Shown: in pieces, positions 9,331 to 17,010 of the stretch
How positions within the stretch are numbered: the first letter of the stretch is position 1
Layout: each line of letters starts with the position of its first letter
Assembly: GCF_014873955.1 (NCBI RefSeq)
Contig: NZ_JADBED010000001.1
Span: 2,542,001 to 2,606,000 of the forward strand
Source: Nesterenkonia lutea
GTDB lineage: Bacteria; Actinomycetota; Actinomycetes; Actinomycetales; Micrococcaceae
Direction of reading: 5' to 3'
DNA length: 64,000 nt
Notes under the pieces: generated by a model
What the model saw: only the letters and a program-made list of their open reading frames with translations
Databases searched by the model: none
What the model was told of the DNA's origin: nothing
Made by a program: the position numbers and the translations under genes

Positions 9331-10043
9331 TCGAGCACGTCCTCTACTTGGATCGGCCCGGTGTCATCCTCGGGCCCATCCTCGGGCTCCAGGGAGAGCC
9401 AGATTCCGTGGAACTCGCCAGCGTGGGCGACGAGTTTGGCATCGGGTGCCTCTACCGCGAGCGTCACCATCAGGGTCTCTGCCGCAGGTTCGGTCGTCGC
9501 TTCGCCATCCTCCGTCACGGTCTCGGTGACACCACCCTGGACCCGAGTCACGAGGACCTTCTGCAGCGTCAGCTGTGTCTCCTGAGGATCAGCAGGACTG
9601 ACGAAGAAGCCGACGGTGTCGCCGGGGCTGAGATGCCCGCCGATGACCCGAGTCGTGGGCAGCTGGACAGTGATCTCATGAAATCCCTCGGGGGCATCCG
9701 CCTTCGTGGGGTCCGCCAGGTCCTCCGGAGACGCGAACCGAGCGGTGACGAGCTGCTCGCCCGGATAGAGCGTTGTGGTGGTGACCTGTCCCGCCACATC
9801 CTCAAGCGAGACGAGGCCGTCGGGCACCGTCGCTGAGGCGGGCAGCTCCTCGGTGGCCACGAAGTCTCCGAGTTCTTCGGCAGGTGTGCCTTCGGGTGCT
9901 GATTCGGTCACCACCAGCACGGTCTCCGGTGACATCCCGTCCATAGCGCGCTGATCGGCCGCGTTGACGTAGCTGATGACCAGCACAGCTGCGAGAGCGG
10001 CGAGGATGAACGCCGCGATGGCAGCGATGAGGCGACGGGACAA
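9327..10043 (-). CDS. cpaB: Flp pilus assembly protein CpaB/RcpC-like (SAF domain)
   Basis: A 238-residue protein with one N-terminal membrane anchor (LIAAIAAFILAALAAVLVISYV), then a SAF domain (DFVATEELPASATVPDGL, LYPGEQLVTARF) and a CpaB/RcpC C-terminal domain (TRVIGGHLSPGDTVGFFV). It is expected outside the membrane, where RcpC binds the cell wall. No secretin gene accompanies it, which fits a single-membrane cell. The acidic tail (EPEDGPEDDTG) is typical of this genome. Confidence 0.85.
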   Translation of the reverse strand: MSRRLIAAIAAFILAALAAVLVISYVNAADQRAMDGMSPETVLVVTESAPEGTPAEELGDFVATEELPASATVPDGLVSLEDVAGQVTTTTLYPGEQLVTARFASPEDLADPTKADAPEGFHEITVQLPTTRVIGGHLSPGDTVGFFVSPADPQETQLTLQKVLVTRVQGGVTETVTEDGEATTEPAAETLMVTLAVEAPDAKLVAHAGEFHGIWLSLEPEDGPEDDTGPIQVEDVLE

Positions 10044-10052
10044 AGGAGAGCC

Positions 10053-11087
10053 TTACTCGGTCAGGGTCAGGGCAACCACCGCGGCCCCCATGCGGGGGCC
10101 TTCGGGGCTGTAGTCAAAAGCATCTGTCAGGTCCACAAAGCGGTCGAAACTGCCACTGATGCACCGGTCACTTCCACTGCAGGGAGAGTTGTTCCTGTAC
10201 GAGCCGGCAAAATCATAGCCAGAGACCGTGAAGGCTGCGTAGCCGAAGATCTGGTACTCACCGCCGCTTCCTGTTCCCGTGGTCTTATCAAAGATCGGCA
10301 GCAGGACCGTCTTTCCCACCCACTTGGAGAAGTCCTCCGGGGCACAGCCGGAGGGAACGTTGTTTCCAGTATCTGAACCGACCCACCCATCAATGACCGA
10401 TTCGGTTTCGCCGCAGCTCGCGCCCGGAGTCAGCCAGCCGAATCCGCCCGGGAGTGGACTCTCCGAGGATCCAATCGAGCCGGAGGTTCCAGGGCATGCC
10501 TGGTTCTTCTCGCTGCCCTTGTTGTAGAGAACGGCATCCGGGGTCGCCTCAGGTATGTCCACACCAGTCACATTTCCCTCGGAATCCCGAAGCACGGTGA
10601 CCCCCTCCTGGCCCTCCAGCTCACACCAGGAGAAGGTCAACGGCATGACGGCCGTGCCGCCGGTGGGGTACCCCCACCGGGCGCTGGACTGGACTCGGAT
10701 GGGTGAGGAATCGATGCCGATGATCGGGGCGAACCAGTGCTCCCGCGTCGTGCTGGTCTCCACGGTGACCTCCCCTGTGGCGGGGTCGAAGCTGCTGAGT
10801 CCTCCTTCTGCACCCGCCGCATTGAAATTCGCTGCGGCCATGGCCTCCGCAGTGTCCTGTGCAATGGTGCTGCCGCAATCATCCCGAGCGCAGTCCTGGG
10901 CGATGGCCAAGGCACCGGCGTCAGCGCCGGCCTGCAGCTGCTGTTTGTCCGCGTGCATGGCACCGATATCTATGGCGAGTGCCGCGAGAATCATGATGGG
11001 AACCATCATCAGAGCGACGATCACAGCAGAAGCACCGCGGTCGTTCTTCTCTGCCCGATCGCACCGGAGGTTCTTCAGCCGTTGCAT
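10053..11087 (-). CDS. TadG-like pseudopilin, Cys-rich extracellular part
   Basis: A 344-residue protein. A short basic N-terminus and RGASAVIVALMMVPIMILAALAIDIG form the TadG N-terminal membrane segment, followed by the typical KQQLQAGADAGALAIAQDCA helix. The rest is predicted outside the cell and carries about ten cysteines in pairs (CARDDC, CPGTSG, CGETES, CAPEDF, CSGSDRC), suggesting disulfides. The start ATG at 11087 lies inside the tadE gene, a 13-base overlap, so translation is coupled. A nine-base gap separates it from the cpaB-like gene. TadG proteins are minor pseudopilins required for pilus assembly; the C-terminal region here is not one I recognise. Confidence 0.8.
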   Translation of the reverse strand: MQRLKNLRCDRAEKNDRGASAVIVALMMVPIMILAALAIDIGAMHADKQQLQAGADAGALAIAQDCARDDCGSTIAQDTAEAMAAANFNAAGAEGGLSSFDPATGEVTVETSTTREHWFAPIIGIDSSPIRVQSSARWGYPTGGTAVMPLTFSWCELEGQEGVTVLRDSEGNVTGVDIPEATPDAVLYNKGSEKNQACPGTSGSIGSSESPLPGGFGWLTPGASCGETESVIDGWVGSDTGNNVPSGCAPEDFSKWVGKTVLLPIFDKTTGTGSGGEYQIFGYAAFTVSGYDFAGSYRNNSPCSGSDRCISGSFDRFVDLTDAFDYSPEGPRMGAAVVALTLTE

Positions 11088-11479
11088 CGCATGGTCCCCT
11101 TGCCCGTGAGCGTGACAGCCCCGAGTCCCCCGAGCAGCTGCATCGGATAGCTGATGGTCACCGTGGCGGTCCCGGGGCCCGAAGTTCCCGCTGCTTCACA
11201 TGTTGAGGGAATGATGCTGATCTGAGCAGCAGAGATGCTCGCCGAGGGCGAGGCGGAACTGATCGCTGTCTCTTTAGCCACAGCCTGGGGATCCACACCG
11301 CCGGAGGTGTCCTGAAGAGCCATGACTCGCACTCCATCACGGGCAGCGTTCGAGAGAACTGACTGCACGTGGAAGGCATGCCCGAAGGCGAGGATTCCGA
11401 GAAGCATCAGGACAAGAACCGGGGCCACGATGGCAAACTCCACTGCGGACGCTCCGCGATCACGATCTCGTGCTTTCAC
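11075..11479 (-). CDS. TadE-like pseudopilin
   Basis: About 134 residues with the TadE signature: DRGASAVEFAIVAPVLVLMLLG, that is a prepilin-type cut before A-S-A-V-E with Glu at +5. I prefer GTG 11479 as start because AAGGA (11487-11491) lies seven bases upstream; GTG 11500 has no ribosome-binding site. The C-terminal part has two cysteines (STCEAAG, GTMRCNG). It is probably processed by the prepilin peptidase at the end of the operon and co-assembles with Flp. Confidence 0.85.
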   Translation of the reverse strand: MKARDRDRGASAVEFAIVAPVLVLMLLGILAFGHAFHVQSVLSNAARDGVRVMALQDTSGGVDPQAVAKETAISSASPSASISAAQISIIPSTCEAAGTSGPGTATVTISYPMQLLGGLGAVTLTGKGTMRCNG

Positions 11480-11528
11480 GTCTCGATCCTTCCGCAGCAC
11501 AGGAGTTCAAACAGGCCTTAGAACCAAA

Positions 11529-11565
11529 GTTGCCGGCGGACCCCCCTGAGGGCTCCACCGGCAAC
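11529..11565 (-). terminator. Hairpin between flp pilin and tadE: partial terminator
   Basis: GTTGCCGG (11529-11536) pairs with CCGGCAAC (11558-11565), and three-base inner stems GGA/TCC and CCC/GGG extend the helix with single mismatches. On the minus strand the stem is followed by TTTGGTTCTAA. Its place just after the major pilin and before the assembly genes suggests partial termination, which would give more pilin mRNA than machinery mRNA. Confidence 0.65.
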
Positions 11566-11593
11566 TAGATATGGGAAGCGATTCTTACTACGA

Positions 11594-11821
11594 CTAGCCG
11601 CCGGCCGGGGCCTCTCCGGCGCCGGGGAGGTCTCCGGCGATGTCATTGAAGAGACCGCTGAGCGTCGTACCGAGAAGAGTCACGGCCACGATGATCACAA
11701 CGGCGATCAGACCAACCAGGAGTCCGTACTCCACGGCAGTGGCGCCCTTGTCCTTGCGGCCTTCGAAGCGGTCAGTCATGAAGGACTGGAGGGTGGCGAT
11801 GAGTGCATATGTGCGAGTCAT
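11594..11821 (-). CDS. flp: Flp family type IVb major pilin
   Basis: A 75-residue pilin. The leader ends KDKG, and the mature protein begins ATAVEYGLLVGLIAVVIIV, with the Glu at +5 and the adjacent Tyr of the Flp motif, followed by a hydrophobic helix and a short Pro/Gly tail (GAGEAPAGG). It is cut by the A24 peptidase encoded at 4163 and polymerised by the Tad machinery. AAGGAA lies five bases before the ATG. It is the first gene of the leftward Tad operon and is separated from tadE by a hairpin. Confidence 0.95.
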   Translation of the reverse strand: MTRTYALIATLQSFMTDRFEGRKDKGATAVEYGLLVGLIAVVIIVAVTLLGTTLSGLFNDIAGDLPGAGEAPAGG

Positions 11822-12142
11822 GGGATTTCCTTCACATCAAGGTGGGAGCCGGTTGGTCCGTGCAAGGCGGCCCCTCGTCCATCCAGGATCAGGTGCCTGG
11901 TTGATCATGACAGGGTTTTGCACGTCGCGCAAGTTTATTCTTTTGGTTCTATTGCCGCGTAAGCAGACTTGCAATTAAGGCATTCCGGCATGTCTCAATG
12001 CCCGTTCGAACGTGTCGGAACATGGGTGCCGCAATCTTCGATGGCCGTAACCGGTGCTGACCAGGGATGACAGGAGAAAACCCCAGAATTTTGCTGGACG
12101 AGAAAAAGGTCTCAGACAGCAGGTCTGCGGTATGATAGCGGA
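11822..12142. promoter_or_regulatory. Divergent promoter region of the Tad operon and the TetR gene
   Basis: About 320 bases with no gene and a markedly AT-rich centre (about 11925-11985). A possible flp promoter on the minus strand is TTGCGC, 17 bases, then CATGAT (4 of 6 to the -10 consensus) near 11904-11932. The tetR promoter at the right end is listed separately. Which factor controls pilus expression is not evident; the divergent TetR protein is an obvious candidate. Confidence 0.45.
12113..12136 (+). promoter_or_regulatory. tetR promoter with -10 TATGAT beside the start codon and an inverted repeat
   Basis: TATGAT at 12131-12136 ends six bases before the ATG at 12143, so the predicted transcript begins at or next to the start codon (leaderless). 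Just upstream, CAGAC (12113-12117) and GTCTG (12123-12127) form an inverted repeat with a five-base spacer, and AGGTCT occurs twice (12107 and 12121). The size and place fit a TetR-type autoregulatory operator. Confidence 0.5.
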
Positions 12143-12784
12143 ATGGACGACGAGCGCGTGGGCCTGCGCGAGATCAAGAAGCAGATGACCAGGGAATCGA
12201 TCGCAGCGGCGGCGCTGAAGCTGACGCTGGACAGGGGCCTGGCCAACGTCACCATCGATGACATCGCCCGCGAAGCCTTCGTCTCTCCCCGGACCGTCTC
12301 GAACTACTTCTCCTCGAAGGAAGAAGCCGTCGTCGCGGGCGGGTCCTACAGCGCCTCGGAGATGCTGGCCGACTTCGAGGCCAGCCCGGTCGACGAACCG
12401 CCGCTGAAGGCGCTCTGCAGAGTCCTCAGTCGATATGCCCGTGAGCGCCCCGAACGGATGCACCGGGCGGCCAGGATGATCGCCCTAGAGGAGGAGAACC
12501 CCGGGCTGCGCCCCTTCCGCATCACGCAGCAGGTCGAGCTGGTCGAGGTCCTCAGCGTCAAGATCGGCGCACGCACCGGGACAGACCCCGCCACGGACCT
12601 CTATCCCTCAATGGTGGCCTCCGCTGCGGCCACCGCCATGGTGACCTCACTGATGATCTGGGCGCGCGCGGGGATGGCCGATGAACAGATCCCGCTGCTG
12701 ATCGAGGACGCCTTCAACCTGCTCAGCGCTGGATACCCGCCTCACTCGGACGACCCCCAGGACGACACTGCTCTGGACGCCTAG
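12143..12784 (+). CDS. TetR/AcrR family transcriptional regulator
   Basis: A 213-residue one-component regulator. The N-terminal helix-turn-helix is clear: TRESIAAAALKLTLDRG, then NVTIDDIAREAFVSPRTVSNYF and SSKEEAVVAG. The C-terminal ligand domain is helical and resembles the MftR/TetR_C_17 group. No ribosome-binding site precedes the ATG, which agrees with the leaderless promoter. It is transcribed away from the Tad operon across about 320 bases and is followed by the convergent yceI-like gene. Its ligand and targets are unknown; control of itself and possibly of flp is inference from position. Confidence 0.88.
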   Translation: MDDERVGLREIKKQMTRESIAAAALKLTLDRGLANVTIDDIAREAFVSPRTVSNYFSSKEEAVVAGGSYSASEMLADFEASPVDEPPLKALCRVLSRYARERPERMHRAARMIALEEENPGLRPFRITQQVELVEVLSVKIGARTGTDPATDLYPSMVASAAATAMVTSLMIWARAGMADEQIPLLIEDAFNLLSAGYPPHSDDPQDDTALDA

Positions 12785-12926
12785 CCTCTTCCACATCACG
12801 TCAGGCAGACTATGGGGAGGAAGAGTCTGGGCAAGAAGAAGGGCCCGGGCTGCACCAGCGGGAGACCTCCCCGCCGGCGCTGCACCGGACCCTTGCATCA
12901 CTGCCGCCGCAAGGGCAGCCGCTGGA

Positions 12927-13460
12927 TCACTGGGCCAGCACGAAGGCTGCCTCGAGGTCGATCGAGACCTTGTCGCCGACCAGCACGCCGCCTGCTTCGA
13001 GGCTGGCGTTCCAGGTCAGGCCGAACTCCTTGCGGGAGATCACGGTGTTGGCGGAGAAGCCTGCGCGAGTGGCACCGAAGGGATCCACTGCCTGGCCACC
13101 GAACTCGACCTCGAAGGTCACGGTCTTGGTGACGCCGCGGATGGTCAGGTCGCCGGTGATCTCGAACTCTTCGCCGCTGGCGGTGATGTTGTCCGCCTTG
13201 AAGGTCAGCTCGGGGTGGTTCTCTGCGTCCAGGAAGTCCTCACCGCGGACGTGGCCGTCGCGGTCGGCGTTCTTGGAGTTGAAGGAGTTCGCCTTGACGC
13301 TGGCGTCAAGGGTCGCCACATCTCCCTCAGAGACGGTGAGGGTGGCGTCGGCCTCTTCGAAGATCGCGCGGACCTTGGAGATGCCGGCGTGGCGGACGGT
13401 CATGCCGATCTCGGAGTGCGAAGAATCAAGGTTCCAGGTGCCGGTGCTCAGATGTGCCAT
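12927..13460 (-). CDS. YceI family protein
   Basis: A 177-residue protein of the YceI lipocalin-like beta-barrel family, which binds isoprenoid or other amphiphilic ligands. Family marks are TGTWNLDSSHSEIGMTVRH at the start, KANSFNSKNADRDGHVRGEDFLD and LTIRGVTKTVTFEVEFGG. No signal peptide is present, so it is cytoplasmic here. AAGGAG lies eight bases before the ATG. It stands alone between tetR and the LacI gene. The physiological role is not known. Confidence 0.9.
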   Translation of the reverse strand: MAHLSTGTWNLDSSHSEIGMTVRHAGISKVRAIFEEADATLTVSEGDVATLDASVKANSFNSKNADRDGHVRGEDFLDAENHPELTFKADNITASGEEFEITGDLTIRGVTKTVTFEVEFGGQAVDPFGATRAGFSANTVISRKEFGLTWNASLEAGGVLVGDKVSIDLEAAFVLAQ

Positions 13461-13579
13461 GAATAGGTCTCCTTGGGGTTGTGGGTCTGCGCGATCAGCG
13501 CAGAGCTGCGGTATGTGACATAGGGGCCAACAGCAGTGTGCCTCGTTTTATTTCAAAACTGAAGCAAGTCCCTCGGATG

Positions 13580-14587
13580 TCATCCAGAGGTGCGTCTGAC
13601 CAGGGAGGTCTGAAGCACGACCGGTTCCACGCTGTCGCCCCTCATCAGCTCCATCAGCAGGTCCACGGCCCTGCCGGCGAGCTCGCCCACCGGATTGATC
13701 ACGGTGGTCAGCGGGGGCCTGGTCAGCTGGGCCGCATGGGTGTCGTCGAAGCCCACCATGGCGATCTGCTCCGGCACCGCGATCCCCCGTGACTGGACCT
13801 CGTGCATCGCGGCCACTGCCATCAGGTCTGAGGCCACGAACACCCCGTCCAGATCCGGTGCAGACTCCAGGAGCCGCTCCATGGCGACTGCCCCGGAGGC
13901 GGAGGAGAAATCGCCGAACTCCACCAGACCAGCACCCAGACCAGCCTTCTGCAGCGCCGCCTGCCAGCCGATCAGCCGGTCGGCGCCGGCGGCCATGTTC
14001 TGCGGTCCCGCGATCGTGGCCAGCCGGCGTCGTCCCTGCGCGATCAGGTGATCTGCGGCCAGCGCGGCACCGGAGACATTGTCCACGTCCACATAGGGGA
14101 TCCCCACGTCACCGGCGTAGGGACGGCCCACATACACGGCGGGCAGCTTTGTCTCATGCAGCACGGCTGAGAGGTCGTCGTCGCGGTGATGGGAGACGAT
14201 GATCGCGCCGTCGGTGTATCCGCCGCGCAGGTAGCGCTCGATCTTCTGCCGCCCCTCCCCGGGCTGGCCCATGGCCAGCAGCACCTGCACCGGGGAGTCC
14301 GCCAGCCGCTGGGTGATTGAGGCCAGCATCGCCGCGAAGAACGGATCCGCGAACACCCGATCCTCGGCCTCCGGCACGACGACGGCGATCGAATCGGCCT
14401 CCTGGTTCACCAGCGAGCGCGCCGCCCGGTTGGGGCGGTACCCGAGCTCGGTGACGGCGGCCTCCACGGCGATCCTGGAACCGGCCCTCACCCGCGGATC
14501 GAGGTTGACCGCGCGCGAGGCGGTGGCGCGGGAAACACCTGCTCTGGCTGCCACATCTTCCAGAGTCGGCAGTCGCCGAGCAGGCAT
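13580..14587 (-). CDS. LacI family regulator, probably CebR-like, of the adjacent beta-glucoside operon
   Basis: A 335-residue protein. The helix-turn-helix LEDVAARAGVSRATASRAVN and hinge helix RPNRAARSLV are followed by a periplasmic-binding-protein-like sensor domain (DSIAVVVPEAED, VPEQIAMVGFDDTHAA). It ends the leftward operon binding protein-permease-permease-GH1-LacI; the gap to the glucosidase is 15 bases. The palindrome TGAGAGCGCTCTCA at 19451 is of the CebR-box type, so it most likely represses this operon until the sugar binds. The inducer (cellobiose or another beta-glucoside) is inference. Confidence 0.9.
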   Translation of the reverse strand: MPARRLPTLEDVAARAGVSRATASRAVNLDPRVRAGSRIAVEAAVTELGYRPNRAARSLVNQEADSIAVVVPEAEDRVFADPFFAAMLASITQRLADSPVQVLLAMGQPGEGRQKIERYLRGGYTDGAIIVSHHRDDDLSAVLHETKLPAVYVGRPYAGDVGIPYVDVDNVSGAALAADHLIAQGRRRLATIAGPQNMAAGADRLIGWQAALQKAGLGAGLVEFGDFSSASGAVAMERLLESAPDLDGVFVASDLMAVAAMHEVQSRGIAVPEQIAMVGFDDTHAAQLTRPPLTTVINPVGELAGRAVDLLMELMRGDSVEPVVLQTSLVRRTSG

Positions 14588-14602
14588 GATCCCTCCTTCG
14601 TC

Positions 14603-16048
14603 TCAGTCCACCACACCCGTGGCGGCGACCTGGGCGTACCAGTTGGCCGAGGCCTTGGGGGTGCGCTGAAGCGTATCGTAATCGACCCGCACGATCCCGA
14701 ATCGGCGGTCATAGCCGAAGGCCCACTCGAAGTTGTCCAGCAGGGACCAGACGAAGTAGCCGCGCACATCCGCTCCGGCGTCCATGGCCTCGCGCACCGC
14801 GCGCAGATGCTCGCGGATATAGCTCAGCCGGTCATCGTCCTGCACGAAGCCCTCGCCGTCCGGTGCATCGGGGTAGGCCGCGCCGTTCTCGGTGACATAC
14901 AGCGCCACTGAAGCCGGGCCGGCGTAGTCGCGGTGCAGACGCAGCAGCAGGTCGCGCAGCCCCTCGGGAAAGACCTCCCAGCCCATCGAGGTGGCGGGCA
15001 GCCCGCGCGGGACCGGGACCACGTGCTCCGAGCCCACGTTGGGGTTCGGCGCTCCCTGGGCCCGGGCCTGGGCGGCGGCCGCCGGGGCCTGCGCGGGGTC
15101 AGGGCCGGTGAGCAGCTCTCCGGTGTAGAAGTTCACGCCCAGCACGTCGATCGGGGTGGAGATGATCTCCAGGTCGCCTTCCTGGACCAGACCCTCCCGC
15201 CAGAGTCCGCGCTGATCCTCGAGCACATCCGCCGGGTAGGCGCCTTCGAAGATTGCCGAGGCGAAGAAGCGGTTGAAGCTGCCATCCAGCCGGCGCGCGG
15301 CGTCCACGTCCCCCGGAGCGGTCGGATCAGCCGGCCGGTAGTCGGTGAAGTTCAGGGTCAGTCCCAGTTCGAGCTCCGGATCACGACGGCGCAGCTCCGC
15401 CACCGCGAGCCCGTGGCCCAGGAGCAGGTGGTGCGCCGCGGCCAGGGCGTCCTCCGGGGAGGTCCGACCCGGGGCATGGTGCCCGTTCGCGTAGCCCAGG
15501 AATGCCGCGCACCAGGGCTCGTTCAAGGTGGTCCAGTGCCGCACCCGGTCTCCCAGCGCCTCATGCAGCACCACCGCGTACTCGACGAAGTGCTGGGTGG
15601 TCGCCCGATTCGCCCAGCCGCCCGCATCCTCCAGCGCCTGGGGCAGGTCCCAGTGGTACTGCGTGAGCCAGGGCAGGATCCCGGCGGCCAGGAGCTCATC
15701 GACCAGGTCTGAATAGAACTTCAGACCCTCGGGATTCACGGTCACCCCGTCGGGCATGACCCGCGACCAGCTCACCGAGAACCGGTACACCTTGAGGTTG
15801 AGCCGCTTCATCAGGGCCACATCATCGCGAAAGCGGTGGAAGTGGTCACAGGCGACGTCCCCGTTCTCTCCGGCATGGACCTTGCCCGGGGTGTGGGAGA
15901 AGGTGTCCCACACCGAAGGCCCGCGCCCGCCTTCGGCGACGGCGCCCTCCACCTGATAGGCGGCGGTGGCCGAGCCGAAGAGGAAGTCCGCAGGGAAGGT
16001 GACGGTGCTGGGTGAGCTTGCCACTGCTGCGGCGAGGGAGGGATTCAT
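14603..16048 (-). CDS. GH1 family beta-glucosidase
   Basis: A 481-residue glycoside hydrolase family 1 enzyme, retaining, cytoplasmic (no signal peptide), which splits imported beta-glucosides. The N-terminal signature FLFGSATAAYQVEGA, acid/base Glu in TTLNEPW (about residue 177) and nucleophile Glu in YVTENGAAY (about 387) are present, as is WSLLDNFEWAFGY near the end. The ATG at 16048 shares four bases with the upstream permease stop; the longer open frame to 16345 is only permease antisense. It converts the sugar brought in by the neighbouring ABC transporter. Confidence 0.95.
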   Translation of the reverse strand: MNPSLAAAVASSPSTVTFPADFLFGSATAAYQVEGAVAEGGRGPSVWDTFSHTPGKVHAGENGDVACDHFHRFRDDVALMKRLNLKVYRFSVSWSRVMPDGVTVNPEGLKFYSDLVDELLAAGILPWLTQYHWDLPQALEDAGGWANRATTQHFVEYAVVLHEALGDRVRHWTTLNEPWCAAFLGYANGHHAPGRTSPEDALAAAHHLLLGHGLAVAELRRRDPELELGLTLNFTDYRPADPTAPGDVDAARRLDGSFNRFFASAIFEGAYPADVLEDQRGLWREGLVQEGDLEIISTPIDVLGVNFYTGELLTGPDPAQAPAAAAQARAQGAPNPNVGSEHVVPVPRGLPATSMGWEVFPEGLRDLLLRLHRDYAGPASVALYVTENGAAYPDAPDGEGFVQDDDRLSYIREHLRAVREAMDAGADVRGYFVWSLLDNFEWAFGYDRRFGIVRVDYDTLQRTPKASANWYAQVAATGVVD

Positions 16049-17010
16049 TGTTTGACGGCTCCTTGCATGATTCCGGATACGAGCTGACGGCCCGCGAAGA
16101 TGAACAGGATGAGCAGCGGCACGGTCGCCATCGTGGCGCCGGCCAGCACGAGCGAATAGTCCACGAAATGTGCTGCCTGGAGCTGCTGCAGAGCCACCGG
16201 AAGGGTGGGGTTCTGCGGCCCGAGCACGATGAACGGCCAGAAGAAGTTCGTCCAGTTCAGGACGAAGGTGAAGAGGAACAGCATGGCCGCAGCCGGTTTC
16301 GCGGCGGGCAGCGCCACATGCCAGAAGGTGCGGATCATGGAGCATCCGTCCACCGTGGCGGCCTCGATGAGCTCATCGGGGATCGCCTGGCGCAGATACT
16401 GGGTCATCCAGAAGACGCCGAAGGCGGTGACCAGTCCCGGCACGATGACCGCCTGCAGCTCACCGGTCCAGCCCAGTCGGGCCATCACCTGGTAGAGCGG
16501 CACGACGCCGAGCTGGGTGGGCACAGCCATCGTGGCGATCACGAAGACCAGCAGCGGCACCGCGCCCCTGAAGCGGAGCTTGGCGAAGGCGTAGCCGGCC
16601 AGGGTCGAGAAGAACACCACGGAGACCCCGGTGACGGTGGAGACGATGACCGAGTTCATCGTGGCCCGCCAGAACGGCACCGTGTCGATCACGGCGGCGG
16701 CGTTGGCGAAGAAGTTCCCGCCCGGCAGAATCGGGAAGGAGTCCCGGGACAGGATGGTCGAGTCGTGGCTGCCGATCAGGAACGACCACCACAGCGGGAA
16801 CATGCCGCCGAGGATCACTGCGGCCAGGCAGCCATAGACGATCCAGCCGGGTCCCCGCCCGGGACCCCGGGAGCGACGGCGGCCCGCCCTGCGCCGGGAT
16901 CCGGCCCCGGAGCCGGAGCCTCTGCGCCCGTCCGGGTCGTCGTCCTTGGTCGCTGTCGCCGGTCCCGTGCGCGGGATGATCGGCAGCGGCTTCTCTTCGA
17001 GCGCGCTCAT
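16045..17010 (-). CDS. Carbohydrate ABC transporter permease, MalG/CebG type
   Basis: A 321-residue inner-membrane permease with six membrane segments and the EAA loop (ELIEAATVDGCSMIRTFWHV) that contacts the ATPase. The N-terminus has a basic Arg/Gly-rich stretch before the first helix. The ATG at 17010 overlaps the MalF-type gene by four bases. No ATPase gene lies in the operon; such importers usually share one MsiK-type ATPase encoded elsewhere. Confidence 0.92.
   Translation of the reverse strand: MSALEEKPLPIIPRTGPATATKDDDPDGRRGSGSGAGSRRRAGRRRSRGPGRGPGWIVYGCLAAVILGGMFPLWWSFLIGSHDSTILSRDSFPILPGGNFFANAAAVIDTVPFWRATMNSVIVSTVTGVSVVFFSTLAGYAFAKLRFRGAVPLLVFVIATMAVPTQLGVVPLYQVMARLGWTGELQAVIVPGLVTAFGVFWMTQYLRQAIPDELIEAATVDGCSMIRTFWHVALPAAKPAAAMLFLFTFVLNWTNFFWPFIVLGPQNPTLPVALQQLQAAHFVDYSLVLAGATMATVPLLILFIFAGRQLVSGIMQGAVKQ

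Noticed and set aside
12812..13132. Arg-rich 106-aa plus-strand frame after tetR
   Set aside because: It runs antisense into the yceI-like gene and has no recognisable features.
16049..16345. N-terminal extension of the GH1 gene to 16345
   Set aside because: The extension is in the permease gene and has no GH1 similarity; the ATG at 16048 has the coupling overlap.
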